This document shows positions 1 to 7,393 of a DNA stretch of 64,000 nucleotides, piece after piece; within the stretch, counting starts at the first letter, position 1; each line of letters starts with the position of its first letter. The position numbers were made by a program, and so were the translations under genes. The stretch covers positions 2,356,001 to 2,420,000 of the forward strand of contig NZ_CP066831.1 of NCBI RefSeq assembly GCF_016598615.1. Reading direction: 5' to 3'. Origin of the DNA: Streptomyces liliifuscus. GTDB lineage: Bacteria; Actinomycetota; Actinomycetes; Streptomycetales; Streptomycetaceae. The notes under the pieces were generated by a model. It ran no database searches. It was given only the letters and a program-made list of their open reading frames with translations, and had not been told where the DNA came from.

Positions 1-86
1 TCCAGGTCGACGCCGTCGAGGGCCCGGACACCGGGGAACGACTTGGTGATGCCGGACATGGTGAGCAGGGGTGGTTCTGGAGCCAT
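1..86 (-). CDS. Sugar ABC transporter ATP-binding protein, N-terminal fragment
   Basis: Only the first 28 codons are inside the window; the gene continues past position 1. The N-terminus reads MAPEPPLLTMSGITKSFPGV and then RALDGVDL, the usual opening of RbsA/XylG/MglA-type duplicated ATPases of sugar importers, just before the Walker A loop. The ATG at 84-86 has a GAGGGGA ribosome site seven bases upstream. It lies 217 bp downstream of a ROK regulator on the same strand, the common Streptomyces order of ROK regulator followed by sugar ABC genes. The substrate cannot be judged from this fragment. The 217-bp gap (87-303) contains only imperfect GGCAGGGCG-type repeats and no clear operator. Confidence 0.85.
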   Translation of the reverse strand, partial: MAPEPPLLTMSGITKSFPGVRALDGVDL

Positions 87-303
87 GACGGTTCCCCTCG
101 GCGTGCGGGCCGGTCTCAGGGCAGGGCGGAGTGAGGCAGGGCGAAGCAGGGTGTGGTTGCGAGGTGTGGTGCGGATGCGCCTCGGGAAGAGGTGCGGCTC
201 GTGGAGAATGTGGCGCTTTGGCGACTCGTGCGGAAGTGGCGCTCTTGCGGCTGGTGAGGCTCGTGAAGGCGTGGTTGCGCTCTGGCGGCTCTGGAAGCAG
301 GCG

Positions 304-1494
304 TTACGCGGGTGAGAAGAGGTGGTCGCTGATGAGCCGGGCCGCGCCGATGACTCCGGCGGTGGGGCCCAACTCCCCCAGAACGATCGGGAGGTTGCCG
401 GTCGCCAGAGGCAGCGACTGGCGGTAGACCTGGGTGCGGATCGCGGCGAGCAGGGTGTGGCCGAGTCCGGTCACGCCGCCGCCGATCACCACCAGGCCCG
501 GATTGAAGAAGCTGACGAGTCCGGCGATGACCTGGCCGGTGCGGTTGCCGCCCTCGCGGATCAGATCGAGCGCGGTGGCGTCACCCGCGGCGGCCGCGGC
601 GGCGACGTCGACGGCGCTCAGGGCGCCCGCCGCCTCCAGTCGTGCCGCCAGTTCCTGGGAAAGCCCCTGCTGGGCGGCCTCCGTGGCGTCGCGGGCGAGC
701 GCGGCGCCGCTGAAGTGGGCCTCCAGGCAGCCCCGGTTGCCGCACGCGCACGGGCGGCCGTCCGGCACGGCCTGGATGTGGCCGATGTCGCCCGCACTGC
801 CCGTCGTACCGCGGTAGACCTCACCGCCGACGACGATCCCGCAGCCGATACCGGTACCGATCTTGACGCAGAGGAAGTCGCCCACGGAACGCGCCACGCC
901 CGCGTGCTGCTCCCCCATCGCCATCAGGTTCACGTCGTTGTCGACCATGACGGGGCAGCCGAGGTCCTGACTCAGTGCCTCCCGGACCGGGAACCCGTCC
1001 CAGCCCGGCATGATCGGCGGGGCGACCGGGACGCCCTCGGGGAAGCGAACCGGACCGGGCACGCCGATACCGGCGCCGTCGAACCCCTCCGCGAGCCCCG
1101 AAGCCTTCAACTTCGCCGCCATGGACAGAACCTGCTCGAAGACCGCGACCGGGCCCTCTCGCACGTCCATGGGCTGGTTGATGTGCCCCAGCACCTCCAA
1201 CTCCGCGTTGGTGACGGCGACATCGACCGAGGTGGCGCCGATGTCGACCCCGAGGAAGCGCAGCGCGGGAGCGAGCCTGATGTTGTGGGAGCGGCGGCCA
1301 CCGCGCGAGGCGGCGAGTCCGTCGGCCACGACCAGGCCCGTTTCCAGCAGCCGTTCGACCTCGACGGCCAGTTTGGACCGCGAGAGGTCCACCTGATCGC
1401 CCAGCTGGGCCCGCGAGTTGGGACCCCCGTCACGCAACAGCCTGAGCAGCCGCGCCTGGTGGGCGTTTCCGGGTCGCGCCGTCATACGTCTCAC
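304..1494 (-). CDS. ROK family transcriptional regulator
   Basis: A 396-residue protein with an N-terminal winged helix (about residues 8-75), then a sugar-kinase-like ROK domain starting at FLGVDIGATSVDV. The ROK zinc motif is present as CACGNRGCLEAH, and the kinase-like Asp is in VDNDVN. ROK proteins of this architecture are usually sugar-responsive repressors of the adjacent transporter. The next gene on this strand is a sugar ABC ATPase, which is the likely target. The start used is GTG at 1494, with GGGAGG five bases upstream; ATG at 1485 is an alternative. A spaced inverted repeat (1568-1604) upstream could be an autoregulatory site. The sugar ligand is unknown. Confidence 0.9.
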   Translation of the reverse strand: MRRMTARPGNAHQARLLRLLRDGGPNSRAQLGDQVDLSRSKLAVEVERLLETGLVVADGLAASRGGRRSHNIRLAPALRFLGVDIGATSVDVAVTNAELEVLGHINQPMDVREGPVAVFEQVLSMAAKLKASGLAEGFDGAGIGVPGPVRFPEGVPVAPPIMPGWDGFPVREALSQDLGCPVMVDNDVNLMAMGEQHAGVARSVGDFLCVKIGTGIGCGIVVGGEVYRGTTGSAGDIGHIQAVPDGRPCACGNRGCLEAHFSGAALARDATEAAQQGLSQELAARLEAAGALSAVDVAAAAAAGDATALDLIREGGNRTGQVIAGLVSFFNPGLVVIGGGVTGLGHTLLAAIRTQVYRQSLPLATGNLPIVLGELGPTAGVIGAARLISDHLFSPA

Positions 1495-1567
1495 GAGCCC
1501 CTCCCCGCCTCATCGGCACCGCCGTCGTTGGCTTTCGAGTGGAACGTAGCAGTGGCTGCCGAAGCTG

Positions 1568-1604
1568 GGAAGAAGTTGCGCACGAATTGCCGACGACTTC
1601 TTCC
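1568..1604. promoter_or_regulatory. Spaced inverted repeat between the ROK and NmrA genes
   Basis: GGAAGAAGT at 1568-1576 is repeated inverted as ACTTCTTCC at 1596-1604, arms 28 bp apart. It sits 74-110 bp upstream of the ROK start and about 110 bp upstream of the divergent oxidoreductase. It is a candidate operator for the ROK regulator by position only. Confidence 0.35.
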
Positions 1605-1713
1605 ACTCAGAGGACAAAGCGAGTTGGAGCGGTGGCCCCGCGCGGAAGGACACAGCAGGATGGGCACCCTGTGCTCCGGGCTGCCGTGGCCCGGGCGGGA
1701 GAGGGGGCAACTC

Positions 1714-2538
1714 ATGATCCTGGTGACGGGTGCCACGGGGAACGTAGGCGCCGGTGTGGTGCGCGCGGTGGCCGCCGCGGGCGAGCCGGTGCGCGCGATG
1801 AGCCGATCGGGCGAGGGGGCCGGGCTCCCGAAGGGTGCCGAGGGGGTGGCCGGCGATCTGAACCGCCCGGAGACCGTACGGGAGGCGCTCGACGGGGTGC
1901 GGGCCCTGTTCCTGATGCCCGGGTACGAGGGACAGCGGGCCGTCCTCGCCGACGCGCGGGCGGCGGGTGTCGAGCGGGTCGTGATGCTCTCCGGCAAGTC
2001 GGCCGCGGTCGACGACGGCAACGCGGTCACCCGCTATCTGCGGGCGGCGGAGGACGGGGTGCGCGAGTCAGGGCTCGACTGGACCTTCCTGCGGCCCGTG
2101 AGCTTCATGTCGAACGCGGTGTCGCTCGGGGACCAGATACGCAAGGGCGACGAGGTGCGGGTGCCGTTCCCCGGTGTCCGTACGGCGGACATCGATCCGT
2201 ACGACATAGCCGAGGTCGCCGCCCGGGCTCTTCTCTCGCCCGAACACGCGGGCCACGTCTACACCCTGACGGGGCCTCAGTCGCTGCTGCCCGCCGACCG
2301 GATCGCCGTCCTCGGTGAGGTGCTGGGCCGCGAGCTGCGTACCGTCGGCCTCACGGACGAGGAGGCCCGCGAGGCGCTGGGGGCCGCCTTCCCGGCTCCG
2401 TACGCCGAGGCCTTCCTGCGCTTCTTCGCCGACGGGATCCTGGACGAGTCCCAGGTCCTGCCCACGGTCGAGGAGGTCACGGGACGACCGCCGCGCACGT
2501 TCCGCGAGTGGGCGACGGAACACACGAACGCGTTCTGA
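1714..2538 (+). CDS. NmrA-like NAD(P)-binding oxidoreductase
   Basis: A 274-residue SDR-like protein of the NmrA/QOR2 type. The N-terminus MILVTGATGNVGAGVV is the TGxxGxxG dinucleotide loop, and the body contains AGVERVVMLSGKSAA and DWTFLRPVSFMSN, typical of atypical SDRs that lack the full YxxxK pair. Such proteins act as quinone or NADPH-dependent reductases or as redox sensors; the substrate cannot be told. The ATG at 1714 follows GAGAGGGGG and is preferred over longer upstream reading. It is transcribed divergently from the ROK gene and converges on the GntR gene, with a dispersed repeat element in between. Confidence 0.85.
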   Translation: MILVTGATGNVGAGVVRAVAAAGEPVRAMSRSGEGAGLPKGAEGVAGDLNRPETVREALDGVRALFLMPGYEGQRAVLADARAAGVERVVMLSGKSAAVDDGNAVTRYLRAAEDGVRESGLDWTFLRPVSFMSNAVSLGDQIRKGDEVRVPFPGVRTADIDPYDIAEVAARALLSPEHAGHVYTLTGPQSLLPADRIAVLGEVLGRELRTVGLTDEEAREALGAAFPAPYAEAFLRFFADGILDESQVLPTVEEVTGRPPRTFREWATEHTNAF

Positions 2539-2565
2539 CGACGCCCCTCCTCCGAAACAGGGGGA

Positions 2566-2594
2566 GCCCCGTAAGGGGCGCGGGGAACTGCGCG
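2566..2594 (+). repeat. Dispersed hairpin repeat, copy 1
   Basis: GCCCC-GTAA-GGGGC (2566-2579) runs into GGGGCGCGGGGAACTGCGCG (2575-2594). It sits 27 bp after the NmrA-like stop and 65 bp from the convergent GntR stop, so it could terminate transcription in both directions. Confidence 0.75.
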
Positions 2595-2659
2595 CCCAGC
2601 CACGACGCACCCGCGGACGACACCGAACCGCCCAGACGCCCACGGCACCCAGCGGGCAC

Positions 2660-3337
2660 TCAGTCGCGAGGGCGGGCGTGATAGGTCCGGCGCGTGTGCT
2701 CCGTGTGAGCGCGCATGACCTCGGTCGCGCGCTGTTCGTCGCGGGCCGCGATCGCGGCGATCAGCTCGCGGTGCTCGATCCAGGACTGGTGGCCGCGCTG
2801 CCGGGCGACGGGCGTGTAGTACCAGCGGACCCGCCGGTCGACCTGGGCGGCCAGTTCGGCGAGGACCGTGTTGCCCGCGAGTTCCATGACCTTCGCGTGG
2901 AAGCGGGCGTTCATCGCGACCGCCCCGTCCACGTCGTCGGCGCCGACCGCCTCCTCGCCCTGGGCGCACAGCTCCTCAAGGGCGGCGATGCCCGCCGTGC
3001 CCGTGTTGGCCGCCGCCAGCCGGGCGGCCTCGGCCTCCAACAGCGTGCGCACCGTGAGGAGTTGGTCCGCCTCGGCCTCCGTCGGTTCGTGCACGAAGGC
3101 ACCCTGGGCGGGGCGCAGATCGACCCATCCCTCGGTGTTCAGCCGCTGCAGCGCCTCGCGCACGGGCTGCCGGGAGACCCCGAGGTGTCCCGCCAACTCG
3201 CTCTCGACCAGATGCTGGCCGGGCTGCAGGGCACGGGTCGTGATGAGTTCGAGCAACGCCTCGTAGACACGGTCCCGGAGCGGCCCCGGCCGTTCGAGCT
3301 TGGGCACCGACCCCTGCGGCAGTCCGGTCGACAACAT
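2660..3337 (-). CDS. GntR family regulator, FCD (FadR-like) subfamily
   Basis: A 225-residue regulator with an N-terminal winged helix (RDRVYEALLELITTRALQPG, then LGVSRQPVREALQRLNTEGW) and an all-helical FCD ligand domain containing the metal-binding pattern ARFHAK and later HRELIAA. FCD regulators usually bind small organic acids. The ATG at 3337 has AGGAGGGGG upstream; the frame stays open further, to a less likely start. It flanks the OFA transporter and formate dehydrogenase genes, and sites with the same core lie upstream of it (3405-3423) and in the divergent promoter region (6294-6309). It is therefore the probable local regulator. The ligand could be oxalate, formate or a related acid; this is inference. 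Confidence 0.88.
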   Translation of the reverse strand: MLSTGLPQGSVPKLERPGPLRDRVYEALLELITTRALQPGQHLVESELAGHLGVSRQPVREALQRLNTEGWVDLRPAQGAFVHEPTEAEADQLLTVRTLLEAEAARLAAANTGTAGIAALEELCAQGEEAVGADDVDGAVAMNARFHAKVMELAGNTVLAELAAQVDRRVRWYYTPVARQRGHQSWIEHRELIAAIAARDEQRATEVMRAHTEHTRRTYHARPRD

Positions 3338-3404
3338 CGCGGTCCCCCTCCTGGGCAGTGGCGGCGTGCGCGCCGACAGCACGGCAGCCTCAGAGCCAGT
3401 ATCA

Positions 3405-3423
3405 ATTGTCTTTCGTCTACAGT
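3405..3423. promoter_or_regulatory. Candidate GntR operator upstream of the regulator gene
   Basis: ATTGTCT (3405-3411) is followed by GTCTACAGT (3415-3423). The reverse complement of the latter, ACTGTAGAC, recurs exactly at 6296-6304 in the divergent transporter/dehydrogenase promoter region. The site lies 68-86 bp upstream of the GntR start, almost the same distance as the second site from its gene. Autoregulation is inferred. Confidence 0.6.
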
Positions 3424-3487
3424 CTACGGCGCACAATGGCCAGGCCAAGGGGGAGTTGACCTCGTCACACCATGGAATACCCGCACG

Positions 3488-4426
3488 TCACGGGCAGCGG
3501 ATGACCTGTCCCGCGTAGGAGAGGTTGCCGCCGAAGCCGAAGAGCAGGACCGGGTCGCCGGTGGAGATCTCGCCGCGTTCGACAAGCTTGGACAGGGCGA
3601 TCGGGATGCTGGCGGCGGAGGTGTTGCCCGACTCGGTGACATCACGCGCGACGACCGCGTTCACGGCGCCGATCTTCGCGGCGAGGGGCTCGATGATGCG
3701 CAGGTTGGCCTGGTGCAGCACGACCGCGGCGAGGTCCTCGGGGGTCAGGCCGGCGCGCTCGCAGGCCGCGCGCGCGAGGGACGGGAGCTTGGTGGTCGCC
3801 CAGCGGTAGACGCTCTGGCCCTCCTGCGCGAACCGCGAGGGGGTGCCCTCGATGCGGACAGCGTGCCCCATCTCGGGCACCGAGCCCCACAGCACGGGCC
3901 CGATGCCGGCGCCCTCGGCGGCCTCGACGACCGCGGCCCCCGCCCCGTCCCCGACGAGCACACAGGTCGTACGGTCCGTCCAGTCGGCCACGTCGGACAT
4001 CTTGTCGGCGCCGATGACCAGCACCCGGGTCGCGGCACCCGCGCGTACGGCGTGGTCGGCGGTGGCCAGCGCGTGCGTGAAGCCCGCGCAGACGACGTTG
4101 ACGTCCATGGCGGCGGGCGACGGGATGCCGAGGCGGGCGGCGACCCGGGCGGCCATGTTCGGCGACTTGTCGACGGCGGTGGAGGTGGCCACCAGGACGA
4201 AGTCGATGTCGTCGGGGGCGAGGCCGGCGGCCGCGAGCGCCTTGGCCGCCGCGTGCGCGGCCAGCTCGTCGACCGGTTCGTCGGGACCGGCGATGTGCCG
4301 CGTACGGATGCCCACCCGGCTCGTGATCCACTCGTCGCTGGTGTCGACCAGGTCCGCCAGGTCCTCGTTGGTGAGGATCCTGGCGGGCTGGTAGTGGCCG
4401 ACAGCGGCGATGCGTGAGCCGTTCAT
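3488..4426 (-). CDS. Beta-ketoacyl-ACP synthase III (FabH) homolog
   Basis: A 312-residue KAS III fold protein with the complete catalytic triad visible: Cys113 in VNVVCAGFTHAL, His238 in LHQANLR and Asn268 in ESGNTSAAS. KAS III enzymes condense an acyl-CoA with malonyl-ACP; stand-alone homologs also work in secondary metabolism or as acyltransferases. It is not in a fab operon. It lies downstream of the OFA transporter and its small subunit, before the GntR gene, so a CoA-linked role in the same locus is possible but unproven. The ATG at 4426 follows AAGGGGA. Confidence 0.88.
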   Translation of the reverse strand: MNGSRIAAVGHYQPARILTNEDLADLVDTSDEWITSRVGIRTRHIAGPDEPVDELAAHAAAKALAAAGLAPDDIDFVLVATSTAVDKSPNMAARVAARLGIPSPAAMDVNVVCAGFTHALATADHAVRAGAATRVLVIGADKMSDVADWTDRTTCVLVGDGAGAAVVEAAEGAGIGPVLWGSVPEMGHAVRIEGTPSRFAQEGQSVYRWATTKLPSLARAACERAGLTPEDLAAVVLHQANLRIIEPLAAKIGAVNAVVARDVTESGNTSAASIPIALSKLVERGEISTGDPVLLFGFGGNLSYAGQVIRCP

Positions 4427-4562
4427 GGGCGGTCCCCTTGGTTGCCTGGGTAACGGGACTCACCAGTCTGATCAGGTACTCACGGGTACGAGGGCACGTG
4501 ATGCCACAGGATTGGTGTGCCACCCTTGTCGGCTTCTGTCAGGCCCTCGGACACCCGAACAC

Positions 4563-4709
4563 CTACCCTGTGAACAATTGGGTGGCCTTCTGCACCAGCT
4601 CGTACAGACCATAGGCCAGCGGCGCCCCCACCCAGAGCCAGGCGAACGCGATCAACGGACGACGGTCGGGCGCGCTGCCCTCAGGCGGACTGCTGTCGCT
4701 CGTGGACAT
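4563..4709 (-). CDS. Small membrane protein, putative MFS transporter small subunit
   Basis: A 48-residue protein, MSTSDSSPPEGSAPDRRPLI then AFAWLWVGAPLAYGLYELVQ and KATQLFTG. It has a short hydrophilic N-terminus and one hydrophobic segment (about residues 19-40). Its ATG at 4709 overlaps the last 29 bp of the transporter gene in another frame, which implies translational coupling. From memory, proteins of this type next to OFA-family transporters are annotated as an MFS small subunit; whether it forms a stable complex is not known to me. Its stop is 136 bp before the FabH-like start. Confidence 0.75.
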   Translation of the reverse strand: MSTSDSSPPEGSAPDRRPLIAFAWLWVGAPLAYGLYELVQKATQLFTG

Positions 4710-6012
4710 CGGGGGCCTCCCTCTGGGCGGGGATGTGATGGCGGGCGTCGACCGGGCGGACGAGCTCGTTGGCGACGAAGCCGACCACGAGCAGCCCGAT
4801 CATGATGATCAGTGACACTCCGTAGAGGGACGCTCCGGATTTGCCGGCCTCCTCCTGCCGGTCCGCGATCCAGTTGACGATCAGCGGTCCGAGGACTCCG
4901 GCGGTCGACCAGGCGGTGAGCAGCCGCCCGTGGATCGCGCCGACCTGGTAGGTCCCGAAGAGGTCCTTCAGATAGGCGGGGATGGTCGCGAAGCCGCCTC
5001 CGTAGAAGGAGAGGATCACCAGGGCGCAGCAGATGAACAGCGGCTTCGAGGAGTCCCCGACCCAGGCGATGAGGGCGTACATCAGCGCGCCGACGCCCAG
5101 GTAGACGCGGTAGATGTTCTTGCGTCCTATCAGGTCGGACGTGGACGACCAGCCGATACGGCCCGCCATGTTCGCCGCCGAGAGCAGCGCGACGAACCCG
5201 GCCGCCGCCGACACCGAGACGGGTGTGGAGGTGTCCGAGAAGAAGTCCGTGATCATCGGGGCGGCCTTCTCCAGGATGCCGATGCCCGCGGTCACGTTCA
5301 TGCAGAGCACCACCCACAGGCACCAGAACTGCGGGGTGCGTATGGCGCTGTTCGCGGAGACCTGTACGCCTTCGAGTGGCGCCGGAGCGCCGTCGGCCGC
5401 GGTCTTCGTGGGGCGCGGCACTCGGACCAGGAACACGCCGAGGGACATGAAGACGGCGTACGTCAGTCCGTGCACGAGGAAGGCCTGGGCGATGCCGGAG
5501 CTGTCGGAGCCGAAGGACTCCAGCATCTGCGCGGACCACGGCGAGGCGATGAGCGCGCCGCCGCCGAAGCCCATGATGGCGATGCCGGTGGCCATGCCGG
5601 GCCTGTCCGGGAACCACTTGATGAGCGTGGAGACGGGCGAGATGTAGCCGATACCCAGGCCGATGCCGCCCACGAAGCCGTAGCCGAAGACGATCAGCCA
5701 GTACTGCTCGGTGGCGGCGCCGAGCGCGGAGATCAGGAAGCCCGACGAGAAGCAGATCAGGGCGACCGTCATCGCCCAGCGCGGGCCGTTGCGCTCGACG
5801 AGTGTGCCACCGAACGCGGCGGACAGGCCGAGCATCACGATGCCGAGCTGGAAGGGCAGGGCGCTCTGGGTGCCGCTGAGGTCGAGCGCGGACTCCAGGG
5901 ACGGCTTGAACACGGACCAGGCGTAGGCCTGTCCGATGGAGAGGTGGACCGACAGGGCCGCGGGCGGGACCAGCCAGCGGCTCCAGCCCGGTGGGGCTAC
6001 AGGGGGACTCAT
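4681..6012 (-). CDS. OFA-family MFS transporter (oxalate/formate antiporter-like)
   Basis: A 443-residue, 12-helix major facilitator. The family signature is in the sequence: SIGQAYAWSVFKP in the first helix, LGIGYISPVSTLIKWFPDRP and GMATGIAIMGFGGGA in the loop 4-5 region. OFA members exchange oxalate for formate or carry other monocarboxylates in the plasma membrane. A divergent operon encodes a formate dehydrogenase, so formate or oxalate uptake is the natural guess. The ATG at 6012 gives a normal N-terminus (MSPPVAPPGWSRW); the frame is open to 6306, but that extension is hydrophilic and overlaps the shared promoter region. Confidence 0.85.
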   Translation of the reverse strand: MSPPVAPPGWSRWLVPPAALSVHLSIGQAYAWSVFKPSLESALDLSGTQSALPFQLGIVMLGLSAAFGGTLVERNGPRWAMTVALICFSSGFLISALGAATEQYWLIVFGYGFVGGIGLGIGYISPVSTLIKWFPDRPGMATGIAIMGFGGGALIASPWSAQMLESFGSDSSGIAQAFLVHGLTYAVFMSLGVFLVRVPRPTKTAADGAPAPLEGVQVSANSAIRTPQFWCLWVVLCMNVTAGIGILEKAAPMITDFFSDTSTPVSVSAAAGFVALLSAANMAGRIGWSSTSDLIGRKNIYRVYLGVGALMYALIAWVGDSSKPLFICCALVILSFYGGGFATIPAYLKDLFGTYQVGAIHGRLLTAWSTAGVLGPLIVNWIADRQEEAGKSGASLYGVSLIIMIGLLVVGFVANELVRPVDARHHIPAQREAPDVHERQQSA

Positions 6013-6374
6013 GATCCCGGACGATAGGAACCGGTCGGCCGGTTGGGAAGACGGCCACACGAACGCGTATGCCATATGCGGTGAACGGTATCCAGGGCGC
6101 GACGAACGGTCGGTTCGGTCCGACGAACGGCATTCGGGCGCCGGAGCCGACCGCGTCCCGCCGAACTCGACTGCTCCACCAAGGGTGTTCGGGGCGCGAC
6201 GCTCAGCGAACTCCTGAGCCGTGTCCGGCGATACCCGGCGGATCCCCGAAGCGTGTCGCAGGTGCTGCGCGAACCCTTGCTGCCCCAACTCCCATACTGT
6301 AGACAATATTCAGTCGACATGGTTCAACGCTGTTCAGCGTCTCCTCGGTACCCTCGACCGAACGGAGCCCCCAA
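6013..6374. promoter_or_regulatory. Divergent promoter region between the OFA transporter and dehydrogenase operon
   Basis: 362 bp without a convincing gene. It holds the candidate GntR operator at 6294-6309 and an AT-richer stretch (6292-6320) suited to promoters. No terminator-like hairpin is evident. Confidence 0.6.
6294..6309. promoter_or_regulatory. Candidate GntR operator, imperfect palindrome
   Basis: ATACTGTAGACAATAT is symmetric at 12 of 16 positions (ATAnTGTnnACAnTAT), the shape of FCD-GntR operators. It contains ACTGTAGAC, also found upstream of the GntR gene. It ends 65 bp before the GTG of the ketopantoate-reductase-like gene. Confidence 0.6.
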
Positions 6375-7346
6375 GTGAAAGTGGCAGTTCTCGGCGCCGG
6401 TGCTATCGGCGCCTACGTCGGTGCCGCGCTGCATCGCGCGGGTGCCGATGTGCACCTCATCGCCCGTGGACCGCATCTTGCGGCCATGAGGCAGCACGGA
6501 GTGCGAGTGCTCAGCCCGCGCGGCGACTTCACCGCGCGGACGCACGCCACCGACGACCCGGCCGAGGTCGGCCCGGTCGACTTCGTCTTCCTCGGCCTGA
6601 AGGCCAACTCGTACGCGGCGTGCGGGCCGCTCATCGAGCCTCTCCTGAATGACACGACAGCGGTGATCGCCGCTCAGAACGGCATCCCCTGGTGGTACTT
6701 CCACCGGCACGGCGGCCCGCACGACGGCCACCGTGTCGAGAGCGTGGACCCGGGCGGCGCGGTCAGTGCGGTGATCGCGCCCGAACGGGCCATCGGCTGT
6801 GTCGTCTACGCGGCGACCGAGCTGGAAGGACCGGGAGTCGTCCGCCATCTGGAAGGCACCCGGTTCTCCGTCGGGGAGCCCGACCGCTCGGTCTCGGTGC
6901 GCTGTACGGCGTTCAGTGAGGCCATGATCGCGGGCGGACTCAAGTGCCCCGTCGAGCCCGACCTGCGCAACGACATCTGGCTCAAGCTGCTCGGCAACAT
7001 CTCCTTCAACCCCATCAGCGCCCTGGCCCGCGCGACCATGCGGCAGATGTGCCTGCACGGCGGTACGCGCCGGGTCATCGAGATCATGATGACCGAGACG
7101 CTCGCGGTGGCCGAGGCGCTCGGCTGCGAGGTGGGCGTCTCCATCGAACGGCGGCTGGCCGGCGCGGAGCGCGTCGGCGACCACCGCACCTCGACGCTCC
7201 AGGACCTGGAGCGCGGCAAACCGCTCGAACTCGACGTCCTGCTCGCCGCGGTCGTCGAACTCGCGGAGATCACCGACGTCCCGGTGCCCACGCTCCGCAC
7301 CGTCCACGCCATCTCGGACCTGCTCGCCCTGAGGACCGCCGCATGA
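6375..7346 (+). CDS. Ketopantoate reductase family (PanE/ApbA-like) oxidoreductase
   Basis: A 323-residue NADP-dependent 2-hydroxyacid dehydrogenase-like protein. The N-terminus MKVAVLGAGAIGAYVGAAL is the Rossmann loop. NDIWLKLLGNISFNP carries the catalytic Lys and Asn region, and STLQDLERGKPLELD matches the family C-terminal motif. True PanE makes pantoate for CoA synthesis, but this copy heads a formate dehydrogenase operon, so its substrate may be another 2-keto acid. The start is GTG at 6375 with GGAG eight bases upstream. A 16-codon reading frame overlaps its stop and links it to the next gene. Confidence 0.85.
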   Translation: MKVAVLGAGAIGAYVGAALHRAGADVHLIARGPHLAAMRQHGVRVLSPRGDFTARTHATDDPAEVGPVDFVFLGLKANSYAACGPLIEPLLNDTTAVIAAQNGIPWWYFHRHGGPHDGHRVESVDPGGAVSAVIAPERAIGCVVYAATELEGPGVVRHLEGTRFSVGEPDRSVSVRCTAFSEAMIAGGLKCPVEPDLRNDIWLKLLGNISFNPISALARATMRQMCLHGGTRRVIEIMMTETLAVAEALGCEVGVSIERRLAGAERVGDHRTSTLQDLERGKPLELDVLLAAVVELAEITDVPVPTLRTVHAISDLLALRTAA

Positions 7347-7393
7347 GGACAGCCATGAGCACCCGCATGAGGACCGTGAGGACCACCGCATGA
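7343..7393 (+). CDS. Possible 16-residue coupling micro-ORF
   Basis: ATG at 7343 overlaps the stop of the PanE-like gene (ATGA), reads MRTAMSTRMRTVRTTA and ends in a TGA overlapping the ATG of the formate dehydrogenase gene (7390-7393). ATGAGGAC-like units repeat within it. It would bridge an otherwise untranslated 43-bp gap and so permit translational coupling. No family is recognised; it may be only a spacer. Confidence 0.3.
   Translation: MRTAMSTRMRTVRTTA

Noticed and set aside
322..2538. Long plus-strand frame opposite the ROK gene
   Set aside because: It is a shadow of the ROK gene; only the part from 1714 has real protein motifs.
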